Positions 34,757 through 43,157 of a stretch of 64,000 nt of DNA are shown piece after piece. The translations under genes and the position numbers were made by a program. Numbering within the stretch: the first letter of the stretch is position 1; every line of letters starts with the position of its first letter. The notes under the pieces are model-generated. The model was not told the origin of the DNA, did not search any database, and saw only the letters and a program-made list of their open reading frames with translations. This stretch comes from Paenibacillus sp. LS1 (lineage in GTDB: Bacteria > Bacillota > Bacilli > Paenibacillales > Paenibacillaceae), in the NCBI RefSeq assembly GCF_026013365.1, contig NZ_JAPDOE010000009.1, positions 124,001 to 188,000 on the forward strand, read 5' to 3'.

Positions 34757-35644
34757 GTGAATGGAAAGGTGGCAAAAGAAGATCTCGATAGCCGGATCTT
34801 TGATACCTTAAATATAATTTTGTTAATCATCTGTACGGTTGTTATCCTGGTTCCGCTCTGGAATGTCATCATCTCTTCATTTAGTTCAGGCAAAGCGCTG
34901 GCGGAAGGTGGATTCATCTTCTGGTCACCGGAATTCTCGCTGGAGAATTACAGAGCTGTATTCAACGATCAGGGCATCTGGCAGGCCTTCTTCATATCTG
35001 TGTCCAAAACAACGATTGGCGTTGTTACACATGTGTTCTTCTGTGCCATGGTTGGTTACGGTCTGAGCAAAAAGTACATAAGAGGCCGTAAATTATACGT
35101 TGCCATGGGTGTCATCACCATGTTCTTCTCCGGCGGCATGATCCCAACATACCTGTTAATCAAATCACTCGGATTGTTAAACAGCTTCTGGGTGTACATT
35201 ATTCCGGCGTTATTCAGCTTCTATGATGTCGTGATTTTGATGAATTTCTTCCGGAATGTCCCGGATTCGCTGGAAGAATCGGCCAAGATTGACGGCGCAG
35301 GGGATTGGCATATTTTCCTGAAAATCTTCATTCCACTCTCCATGCCTGCCATGGCTACAATTGCGCTATTTAATGGGGTGGGGCAATGGAACGACTTTAT
35401 GACAACCAAGTTATATATTACCGATCAGTCGCTGTATCCACTCCAGATGATGTTGTACGAGATTATCGTACAGTCACAGACACAATCCATGCAAAATGTC
35501 GGGGGTTCGGCCGTTATTGAAACAACGACCAAAGGCGTGCATTTAGCCACCATTGTCATTACAACACTACCTATCGTGCTCATCTATCCCATCGTTCAGA
35601 GATACTTTATCTCGGGAATGATGCTCGGAGCAGTCAAGGAATAG
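34757..35644 (+). CDS. Sugar ABC transporter permease (LplC type)
   Basis: This 295-residue six-helix permease starts at GTG 34757 after AAGGAGG. The EAA loop is LEESAKIDGAGDWHIFLKIFIPLS and the end YPIVQRYFISGMMLGAVKE is typical of the YtcP/LplC branch. It is the partner of the preceding permease; no ATPase is in the operon. Confidence 0.93.
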   Translation: MNGKVAKEDLDSRIFDTLNIILLIICTVVILVPLWNVIISSFSSGKALAEGGFIFWSPEFSLENYRAVFNDQGIWQAFFISVSKTTIGVVTHVFFCAMVGYGLSKKYIRGRKLYVAMGVITMFFSGGMIPTYLLIKSLGLLNSFWVYIIPALFSFYDVVILMNFFRNVPDSLEESAKIDGAGDWHIFLKIFIPLSMPAMATIALFNGVGQWNDFMTTKLYITDQSLYPLQMMLYEIIVQSQTQSMQNVGGSAVIETTTKGVHLATIVITTLPIVLIYPIVQRYFISGMMLGAVKE

Positions 35645-35681
35645 GAGCAACAAATACCCCATTTTGAGGAGGAACAAAAAC

Positions 35682-37325
35682 ATGTTGAAGTTGAACAAGG
35701 CATCAGGAAAAAAAGGAATTAAAATGTTCGCAACACTGCTCGCGGCCGTACTTATGATCGCAGGTTGCAGCGGTGGATCTGGGGGATCTAGTGAAGGGAA
35801 TTGGGTATCTATTGAAGATCGTTATACGGTTGACCCGGAAAAGCCAGCTTGGCAGCTGGATAAAAAGGAAGAGGCTACCGACCTGACGTGGTACGTCAAT
35901 GCAGACTGGTGGAACACCGATTTTGGCAAGGATATTGTCACCAAGAAAATCAAAGAGGATCTGAACATCAATATTAAATTCATCACGGGTGATGATACCA
36001 AGTTAAATACCTTTTTCGCCGGTGGAGATATGCCTGACTTGCTGACCGTATTTGATTCGAATTCTCCAGTGGTGCAAAAAGCTGCAACTTGGGCTATGCC
36101 GCTGAATAATCTGTCTGAAAAATATGATCCTTACTTCAATAAAGTTGCGGCTGCCGATACATTGAACTGGTTCCAGTTGGCAGATGGTAAAACCTATGGT
36201 TATCCGAACTATTCCAATACACAAAAGGATTATGATAGCGGTAACATTCCAGCCAAGACGGCATTCATCATTCGTAAAGATGTGTACGAAGCTTTGGGCA
36301 GCCCTGTTATTGGAACACCAGAAGAATTCCAGGGTGTGATGAAACGAATTAAGCAAGAGTTCCCCGCGCTGATCCCGTTTGGATTCAACTCCATTGGTGA
36401 AGGAACAGGTTCACTAGGGGATACGTTGCAAGATTTTATCGGCGTTCCGCTGGAGACTGAATCAGGAGAATTCTATGATCGTAATCTGGATGAAGATTAC
36501 CTCACGTGGTTGAAAACATTGAACACCGTGTACAGAGACGGCAATATCAGTGATGACAGTTTTGCCGATGATGGAACCGCTTTTGAAGAAAAAGTGAAGT
36601 CCGGTAAATATGCGACGATGCTGCTTGACGGTACACCTCAACAAGGAGGAAACCTGCAAATCTACATGAGTGCCAATCCAGGCAAAGAATATGTTGCTAT
36701 TGATGGACCGCAGAGTACCAAAGGTAATGCACCAACATTGAATCAATCCGGAATAACCGGGTGGATGATCAATTTCATATCCAAGGACTGTAAAGATCCG
36801 GCCAAGGCCATTCAGATATTCACATACTTGTTGAGTGAAGAAGGGCAGACGCTCATGAATTACGGGATCGAGGGGGAAACCTACCAAACCAAAACCGACG
36901 GTAGTGTAGAATTGCTGCCAGCGGTGAAAGACCTGCAACTGAATAACGCGGATCAATTCAAAAAGGACTATCGGATGGGTGAATTTATGTTCTTCGGTCA
37001 TGATCGCCATAAAGCGCTGAGTGCAGATGCATTTCCGGAAGCCATCAAACAGATGCAGGAGTGGGGCAAAGGCAAGCTGAAACCACATTTCATTCTGGAG
37101 AATATTAGCCCGGATCAAGGTACACCTGAAGCTCGTGCGTTGTCAGCAATCAACACAAAGTGGAATACAACACTGGTCAGTATGGTACGTTCCAAGGATG
37201 ATGCCTCGTATGAAAATGCACTGGCTTCTTACAAATCATTTTTAGGTGAGAACCGTTGGGAAGAGATTGTGAAGGTACGCAGTGAGAAGATGAAATTGAA
37301 CAAAGAGAAACTAGGCATTCAATAA
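35682..37325 (+). CDS. Extracellular solute-binding lipoprotein (LplA type)
   Basis: The 547-residue product starts at ATG 35682 after GAGGAGG. A lipoprotein signal with lipobox IAGC (Cys28) and a GSGGSS linker precedes the two-lobed binding fold of the large LplA type. It is the receptor for the permeases at 33752-35644. Only 22 bp separate it from the GH30 start, so the four genes are one operon. Confidence 0.93.
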   Translation: MLKLNKASGKKGIKMFATLLAAVLMIAGCSGGSGGSSEGNWVSIEDRYTVDPEKPAWQLDKKEEATDLTWYVNADWWNTDFGKDIVTKKIKEDLNINIKFITGDDTKLNTFFAGGDMPDLLTVFDSNSPVVQKAATWAMPLNNLSEKYDPYFNKVAAADTLNWFQLADGKTYGYPNYSNTQKDYDSGNIPAKTAFIIRKDVYEALGSPVIGTPEEFQGVMKRIKQEFPALIPFGFNSIGEGTGSLGDTLQDFIGVPLETESGEFYDRNLDEDYLTWLKTLNTVYRDGNISDDSFADDGTAFEEKVKSGKYATMLLDGTPQQGGNLQIYMSANPGKEYVAIDGPQSTKGNAPTLNQSGITGWMINFISKDCKDPAKAIQIFTYLLSEEGQTLMNYGIEGETYQTKTDGSVELLPAVKDLQLNNADQFKKDYRMGEFMFFGHDRHKALSADAFPEAIKQMQEWGKGKLKPHFILENISPDQGTPEARALSAINTKWNTTLVSMVRSKDDASYENALASYKSFLGENRWEEIVKVRSEKMKLNKEKLGIQ

Positions 37326-37347
37326 AACAAATATGGAGGGAAATTCT

Positions 37348-38700
37348 ATGACTACTTTCAAAATGTACAAATCGACAGGAGAAGATGAATTATTTGTATC
37401 CGTGTCCTCGGATCAATTTCAAGTTCTTGCTCCTGATCGGAAAACAACGACTATCCATCTGGATGATCAGCTAACGTATCAGGAGATGGACGGCTTTGGT
37501 GCTTCTTTTACCGATTCTTCTGCCTATTTAATCAACCAAGTCTTGAATGAGGAGCAGCGGGATGAGGTCATGTCCCGATTGTTCCATCCGGAGAAAGGAA
37601 TCGGGCTCTCGGTCATCCGTAATCCGATGGGGGCTTCAGATTATGCGAGAACGGTATACAGTTATAACGATATGCCAGAACAGCATACAGATCCAGAATT
37701 AACTCAATTCAGCATTTCACATGATAAAGAGGACGTTATTCCTTTAACGCAAAAGGCTTTGGCACTGAATCCTGAACTGAAACTGTTTGCTTCACCATGG
37801 AGTGCACCGGGATGGATGAAAACGAGCGGATCGATGATTACCGGACAATTAAAGACGGAATGGTATCCCGTTTATGCTAAATATTTCGTGAAATACATTC
37901 AAGCCTATGCAGAGCATGGATTACCGATCCATGCCATCACACCACAGAATGAGGCGCTTTATGAACCGGGGCATTATCCTGGTATGTTGATGCCTGCCGA
38001 AGCGCAAGCAGATTTTATCAAAAATCATCTCAAACCAGCCTTTGTCAAAAACGATATTTTTACGAAAATTCTCTGTTACGATCACAACTGGGACCAGCCG
38101 GACTATCCGCTTACCGTGCTGGAACAAGCGGGTGAGGAAGTGGACGGAGTGGCCTGGCATTGGTATGGGGGCGATGCTTCTGCTCAAACGAAGGTCTATG
38201 AAGCATTTGCAGGTAAAGAAGTGCACTTCACCGAAGGCTCAGGCGGGGAGTGGATCCCGCCCTTTGAACAGGCCTTCTCAAATGTGATGCGAACGGGAAT
38301 TCAGATTCTTCGCAATTACAGCAAGTCTTTTGTACTGTGGAACATGGCACTGGATGAGAACAACGGGCCTACGGTTCCGGGCTTTGGACGCAGTACGTGC
38401 CGTGGGATCGTGCAGGTGAATCAGCAAACAAAGGAGCTTACGTATACACTCGATTATTATGCCCTGGCTCATTTTAGTGCTTTGATCCGTCCAAAGGCTG
38501 TTCGCATTGAATCAACGTCCAGTAATGATTCGATCTTTTCTGTGGCGTTCAAAAATATAGACGGTTCCGTCGGATTAGTCCTCTTCAATGATGGAGAAGA
38601 GACGGAGAATGTGCAGACTAATCTGCGAAATGAAGAGCTGTTATGTTTCCAAATGGAAAGTAAAAGTGCCATATCCATTTTAATTGATCCCAACCAGTAA
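37348..38700 (+). CDS. GH30 glycosidase (glucosylceramidase-like / beta-1,6-glucanase-like)
   Basis: The 450-residue product starts at ATG 37348 after GGAGGG and lacks a signal peptide. GH30 hallmarks are MDGFGASFTDSSAYL near the N terminus, LFASPWSAPGWMKTSG, the acid/base Glu202 in ITPQNEALYEPGHYPG, the nucleophile Glu296 in HFTEGSGGEW, and the C-terminal beta-sandwich half. Family members cleave beta-glucosides such as glucosylceramide or beta-1,6-glucan and some act on fucosides or xylans. As a cytoplasmic enzyme beside an importer, it probably cleaves imported oligosaccharides. Confidence 0.92.
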   Translation: MTTFKMYKSTGEDELFVSVSSDQFQVLAPDRKTTTIHLDDQLTYQEMDGFGASFTDSSAYLINQVLNEEQRDEVMSRLFHPEKGIGLSVIRNPMGASDYARTVYSYNDMPEQHTDPELTQFSISHDKEDVIPLTQKALALNPELKLFASPWSAPGWMKTSGSMITGQLKTEWYPVYAKYFVKYIQAYAEHGLPIHAITPQNEALYEPGHYPGMLMPAEAQADFIKNHLKPAFVKNDIFTKILCYDHNWDQPDYPLTVLEQAGEEVDGVAWHWYGGDASAQTKVYEAFAGKEVHFTEGSGGEWIPPFEQAFSNVMRTGIQILRNYSKSFVLWNMALDENNGPTVPGFGRSTCRGIVQVNQQTKELTYTLDYYALAHFSALIRPKAVRIESTSSNDSIFSVAFKNIDGSVGLVLFNDGEETENVQTNLRNEELLCFQMESKSAISILIDPNQ

Positions 38701-38727
38701 AAAGAGCTGAGCATCAGGGCTTACGTC

Positions 38728-39561
38728 TTACGTTGTCAGTACCGTTGTTTGTCTCCGGTATTCCGTAGGCGTGAGCCCTGTATGCTTTTTGAACTGTCTG
38801 GAGAAATAGTATAAGTCACTGAATCCGAGATGCTCGGCGATGGCCGTTATCGTGTTCGGTGTACAGGTGAGCAGTTCCTTGGCTTTATCGATTTTTTTGC
38901 CAGTAATGTAGAGGATCGGAGGAACACCGATCTGTTGCTTGAAGAATCGAATGAAATAATTGGGATGCATGTAGGCGATCTGGGCCAGTTCCTGAACCGA
39001 AATATTCTCTTCGATGTTGGAATCGATGTAAGCCAGAATGGCAGATAATTTCTCCATGACAGGCACGTTAATAAAAGAGATCTGATCCAGATCGAGATTC
39101 ATTATATAGTGGGACAATAACTCCGTCAGTTTGCTCTTGGCCATCATATGGGCATAGACTTCATCGGATTTTGCATATGTCAGAATACTGCTGAAGATTT
39201 CCTGAATCAACTCAGGGTGATCTATCGTAGAAATGTGCGGGAACTTTAGAATTTGGAACAAATTGATTCCCCCAACCTTTGCACTAAAGTGACACCAATA
39301 TTTGAGAAAAGGACGATCGTTAATTGCAGAGTAGGATTGTTTGATCCCCTCTGGCATTAAGATAAGCTGATTAGGCGTAGGGTAATACTCTTCATTGCCA
39401 ATCTTGAGCCAACCTTCACCCTCACATATGAAATAAAATTTGCTGTAATCCGGCGTGTAATCCAGATCCCGCCAATCGGTGTCGCACCGATTGTAGTTGA
39501 CCATAAATAATTCAACTTGCAGATTGGACAGGTAGTTCGTAAGCAAAGTTTGGTGATTCAT
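38728..39561 (-). CDS. AraC-family transcriptional regulator
   Basis: This protein of about 277 residues has an N-terminal cupin-like AraC sensing domain (residues 20-150, FYFICEGEGWLKIGNEEYY) and a C-terminal double HTH (about 180-275, ISVQELAQIAYMHPNYFIRFFKQQIG and LGFSDLYYFSRQFKKHTG). The start at 39561 is favoured because GGAG lies 9 bp upstream; ATG codons at 39576 and 39570 are alternatives. It is divergent from the GH29 gene. Direct repeats 21 bp apart between them form a good AraC site, so it probably activates the fucosidase gene. Confidence 0.9.
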   Translation of the reverse strand: MNHQTLLTNYLSNLQVELFMVNYNRCDTDWRDLDYTPDYSKFYFICEGEGWLKIGNEEYYPTPNQLILMPEGIKQSYSAINDRPFLKYWCHFSAKVGGINLFQILKFPHISTIDHPELIQEIFSSILTYAKSDEVYAHMMAKSKLTELLSHYIMNLDLDQISFINVPVMEKLSAILAYIDSNIEENISVQELAQIAYMHPNYFIRFFKQQIGVPPILYITGKKIDKAKELLTCTPNTITAIAEHLGFSDLYYFSRQFKKHTGLTPTEYRRQTTVLTT

Positions 39562-39581
39562 ATTCTTCATCTCCATACAAG

Positions 39582-39645
39582 GTTAGTATTGTCCATCTAA
39601 AAGTTAGTGTTCTGCATGTCTATCCTTCCGCTGTAGAACTACAAT
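39582..39645 (+). promoter_or_regulatory. AraC direct-repeat site and GH29 promoter
   Basis: GTTAGTATTGTCCAT (39582-39596) and GTTAGTGTTCTGCAT (39603-39617) match at 12 of 15 positions and are offset by exactly 21 bp, two helical turns. The second abuts a weak -35 (TGTCTA 39617) with TACAAT (39640-39645) 17 bp on. This is the classic layout for an AraC activator next to a poor -35. Confidence 0.6.
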
Positions 39646-39683
39646 ACAAATGCAGACGATAACGGAAGGAATGAGAAAATAGC

Positions 39684-41141
39684 ATGGATAAAAACGAATA
39701 TTTGCAACAGATCGAAGCAACGATTGCCAAGGGGAAATTCAAGGACAATTGGAGTTCACTTAGCGCATTTCAAGTTCCTGAATGGTACCAGAAGGCGAAA
39801 TTCGGCATTTTCATCCACTGGGGGTTGTACTCCGTCCCGGCTTATGATAGCGAATGGTATTCGCGAAATATGTATATTCAAGGTTCCAAAGCTTATGAAC
39901 ATCACCTTGCGGTGTACGGACCTCATAAGGAGTTTGGATATAAAGACTTCATTCCGATGTTTCGTGCAGAGAAATTCGATGCAGATGAATGGGCAACGTT
40001 ATTTAAACAGGCCGGAGCCAGATATGTTATGCCTGTAGCTGAGCACCACGATGGTTTTCAGATGTACAAGAGCGATATCTCTCACTATAACACATATGAA
40101 ATGGGCCCCAAACGGGATCTTCTGGGTGAGATGAAGGTTGCTTATGAGAAGCAGGGACTGACCTTATGTGTATCGTCCCACCGTGCCGAGCATTGGTTCT
40201 TCATGTCTCACGGGAAGGAATTTGAGTCAGATATTCAGGAGCCCCTGAAGCGCGGTGATTTCTATTGGCCTGCCATGCCGGAACCGGATCATCATGATCT
40301 GTATGGTTCGCCTCCAACCGAGGAGTATCTGGAAGACTGGTTGATTCGTTGCTGTGAGCTGGTGGATCAATATCAGCCAAAGGTCTTCTATTTCGATTGG
40401 TGGATTCAAACGGTTGCATTCAAACCCTATCTTAAGAAATTCACTGCTTATTATTATAACAAGGGCGAAGAATGGGGCGTGCCTGTAGCGATCAATTATA
40501 AACATGAGGCCTATATGTTTGGCAGTGCCGTTCCGGATGTGGAGCGGGGACAGTTTGCTGAACTCAAGCCCTATTTTTGGCAAACCGATACGGCTGTCGC
40601 TAAAAACTCATGGTGTTACACGGAAAATAATAACTATAAATCGGCCGAGGAAATCCTTCGGGATCTCGTGGATATTGTAAGCAAAAACGGAAGCCTGCTG
40701 CTGAACATTGGACCCAAAGCAGACGGCAGCATACCGGATGAAGATCGGGACATTCTACTGACCATCGGCAAGTGGCTGGAAGTGAATGGGGAAGCGATAT
40801 ATGACACGTCATTCTGGCGTACGTTTGGCGAGGGTCCAACAGAGGTGAAGGAAGGGCAATTCACGGATGGGGATACGAAGGTATTTACGAGTGAAGATAT
40901 ACGGATTACGGTAAAAGAAAGCAGTCTGTACGCGACGGTTCTTGCCTACCCGGATAACGGGGTGATTCACATTAAATCGCTGAAGGAACATTCTCACCAT
41001 TTTCAAGGCGTTATTCAGGACATTCAGGTCCTTGGGTACGAGGAACAACCGCAATGGGAAAGAACGGCGGACGCTCTGACGATCACAACGACAACTGTGA
41101 AGAGTGATGCGCCGGTTGTTTTCAAAATTAAACTGGATTGA
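39684..41141 (+). CDS. GH29 alpha-L-fucosidase
   Basis: The 485-residue protein lacks a signal peptide. The GH29 barrel starts with WYQKAKFGIFIHWGLYSVPAYDSEWYSRNMY, and the nucleophile Asp238 lies in VFYFDWWIQ. A C-terminal beta-sandwich spans about 370-485. GAAGGAATGAG precedes the ATG. It releases fucose from imported glycans in the cytoplasm. The gene is divergent from an AraC regulator that has direct-repeat sites at its promoter. Confidence 0.94.
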   Translation: MDKNEYLQQIEATIAKGKFKDNWSSLSAFQVPEWYQKAKFGIFIHWGLYSVPAYDSEWYSRNMYIQGSKAYEHHLAVYGPHKEFGYKDFIPMFRAEKFDADEWATLFKQAGARYVMPVAEHHDGFQMYKSDISHYNTYEMGPKRDLLGEMKVAYEKQGLTLCVSSHRAEHWFFMSHGKEFESDIQEPLKRGDFYWPAMPEPDHHDLYGSPPTEEYLEDWLIRCCELVDQYQPKVFYFDWWIQTVAFKPYLKKFTAYYYNKGEEWGVPVAINYKHEAYMFGSAVPDVERGQFAELKPYFWQTDTAVAKNSWCYTENNNYKSAEEILRDLVDIVSKNGSLLLNIGPKADGSIPDEDRDILLTIGKWLEVNGEAIYDTSFWRTFGEGPTEVKEGQFTDGDTKVFTSEDIRITVKESSLYATVLAYPDNGVIHIKSLKEHSHHFQGVIQDIQVLGYEEQPQWERTADALTITTTTVKSDAPVVFKIKLD

Positions 41142-41203
41142 GTTCTCTTATAAAAAGTGGAACCCAGTATATAAACGAGGTTAGCTCTCACTGCTATGAA
41201 ATG

Positions 41204-41251
41204 AAAAAAGCGCATTCCGGAGTTTAGATACTCTAGGGAGTGCGCTTTTTT
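41204..41251. terminator. Bidirectional terminator
   Basis: AAAAAAGCGCATTCC pairs with GGGAGTGCGCTTTTTT around a loop. It lies between the convergent GH29 and ChbG genes. Confidence 0.88.
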
Positions 41252-41296
41252 AAAGGTTGATTCCTCTTTTTGAACTTAATCGATTTCTACAATGGA

Positions 41297-42226
41297 TTAC
41301 AATCGCTTTCGGGTTCGAGTTGATGAAAGGCGAGATTTGGTTCCTCGTTTATGGAATAGTTGATGTGTCTTCCGTTTGCGCTTAACTGCACGATGTGGGA
41401 TGTGACGGGAAGTTTTCTTATGTTTTGGTTGTGATACTGATGGAAGTGTGGGCAGTTCACATGATTCCTCCGGTATTTTCTTCAATGCAGTGTAGTTTAT
41501 GGGCAAGATATTCATGGCCTGCATTGTTCGGGGAATTTCCTCACTAATGAATACGGCAAGTTCGCGCTCCCGAATGTCCGTCCATTTCGAAATTCCACGC
41601 AGAATGTCGTCTACATAGCCGGGGTGACATACAATCTCAGTGGTTCCTTCTTGCAGAGTAAACAAATGATGAAGCAGTCGCTGTAAACCTTCATTGTCTC
41701 CATAAGTATCCAACAGAATCGTCTCGGTCATTCGGGGGATGGGCGCATGGGGGATAGAATGAACGATCTGAGATTTGCGCAGAGGCACGTTTTCCCGGAT
41801 GGCTTTATCCGCCATAATTTGATATATCATGGGATCGTTCTGATGTAACAAGTGATGGGAATCCAAATGTGCAGGAAATCGGGAGGTTTCTATAAACCGA
41901 TTCCATTGTGCATCGAGTTCTTTGCTGATATCAACGGGATCTCGTACAAAAACACTATTCCCGTTATGAAAAGAACCATCTTGTTTCACTAAAGAAGGTA
42001 CGGTGTCCGGATTGGAAAGGGGGCATCCGTAAGTGAGGTTGAAATGCAGACCGATTCCGAGTTCAGGTAGTGACCGGGCAAAATACACTGCATGATCAAA
42101 TCCCGGCATATTGACCATCATCGAAGTACTCGTAATTCCTCCTGCCTGGTAGGCTTTGATAATTCCTTCGTTAATGGCAGGCGACAGTCCGAAGTCGTCC
42201 GCATTAATAATTACTTGCCTGCTCAT
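41297..42226 (-). CDS. ChbG/YdjC-family carbohydrate deacetylase with basic C-terminal tail
   Basis: The 309-residue product starts at ATG 42226 after GGAAGGGGAG. The YdjC/ChbG hallmarks are IINADDFGLSPAIN with the metal-binding Asp-Asp, the HLDSHHLLHQ histidines and IVCHPGYVD. These enzymes remove acetyl groups from N-acetylated sugars such as chito-oligosaccharides. The last 45 residues or so (from about 265) are very rich in Lys, Arg and His (KRKRKTHQLFHKRG, TRTRKRL) and are not part of the usual fold. This could be a nucleic-acid or envelope binding tail. The gene is a single unit convergent with the fucosidase. Confidence 0.88.
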   Translation of the reverse strand: MSRQVIINADDFGLSPAINEGIIKAYQAGGITSTSMMVNMPGFDHAVYFARSLPELGIGLHFNLTYGCPLSNPDTVPSLVKQDGSFHNGNSVFVRDPVDISKELDAQWNRFIETSRFPAHLDSHHLLHQNDPMIYQIMADKAIRENVPLRKSQIVHSIPHAPIPRMTETILLDTYGDNEGLQRLLHHLFTLQEGTTEIVCHPGYVDDILRGISKWTDIRERELAVFISEEIPRTMQAMNILPINYTALKKIPEESCELPTLPSVSQPKHKKTSRHIPHRAVKRKRKTHQLFHKRGTKSRLSSTRTRKRL

Positions 42227-43157
42227 GTCTGTCACTCCCCTTCCTCGAATTGAAAACAAATCGAATATCATCTCCCCAATATATTAAAGGAGCCATGGGG
42301 TGGACCGTTCATTCGCACAGGTCTGCTAAAAATCTTACTCCTCGAATGAACATTTCTGGTCGTTTGGAGTCTGTCAAATTTAGCCTGAACCTTGCAAAAG
42401 AAAGGGATGTATGTCCACTCGCAGATATAGATATTCAGATCATATGTGGTGGCGTGAACATTACATGATGAGATATAAATTTTGATATGAACGGCATGAA
42501 CATGCTCATGTCGTTCTTTTCCTTGAATAGCAACCTTGATTATAAAGTTCTAGTTATATAGAACCATTAGAATCTATTATTCAGCAAAAGAAATACATAA
42601 ATACGAAAAACAGAGATGAATACGTAAGCGACATGAGACATATAAAAGCATTAAATAGACTTATTTTCTATATTTTTCAATAAAAGTGCTTGTATATATC
42701 GAATAATGATTTTATACTATACCAATAAAATCCAATTAAATTCCTAATTGACTATTATATGTAATTTAAACTGTTTTCTAACTCACTCGAACCACGATCG
42801 AAATACATATTGACTACTCCTTAGCAAGCGTTCTGCTAACGCTCCAGATCACCCTTCCACATGAATGCTTATATACATTCACTCGTTGCATTACTCATAC
42901 ACCCACACCCTTCACTCTCATGGCTTAACGCGAGTTGTTCCATCTCCCAAACTTCCAAGCGAAAAATCATAGACTGATCTGCTATCTCTTCTGACTCATA
43001 TTGTTCCTTAACCAGACTTGTAAAGGAGGTGAGGCTTTATGTGAAACCCAGGACGTCTATTTCGTCCGTAATAAAGATCATTTTACCGTTTTATTCTGCA
43101 GAGAAGGGCATATGTACCAGACTAAATTACAAAACCGGGTAAAAGGAGTGGAAAAGT
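42227..43157. other. 0.93-kb gene-poor leader before the subtilase gene
   Basis: This AT-rich stretch holds the ChbG 5' region, a hairpin with T tail (GAACG/CGTTC, 42489-42520), a promoter TTGTAT-17-TATACT (42690-42718), an AGCGTT/AACGCT hairpin near 42826, an 11-nt perfect Shine-Dalgarno AAAGGAGGTGA (43022-43032) and a short ORF. If the promoter is used, the subtilase mRNA has a leader of about 430 nt. I see no other gene. Confidence 0.5.
43041..43142 (+). CDS. Possible 33-residue leader peptide before the subtilase
   Basis: A GTG codon opens a 33-codon frame (VKPRTSISSVIKIILPFYSA and 13 more residues) ending TAA 15 bp before the protease start. The ribosome site AAAGGAGGTGA, fully complementary to the 16S tail, lies 8 bp upstream. 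An ATG two bases earlier (43039) is followed at once by TGA, so initiation there gives a start-stop. Such a strong site without a normal gene suggests translational regulation or a leader peptide. There is no family support for the product. Confidence 0.4.
   Translation: MKPRTSISSVIKIILPFYSAEKGICTRLNYKTG

Noticed and set aside
42250..42468. 72-codon plus-strand frame ending near a T-tailed hairpin
   Set aside because: It opens with TTG without a ribosome site, overlaps the ChbG promoter region, and its composition does not look coding. The following hairpin alone is not enough.
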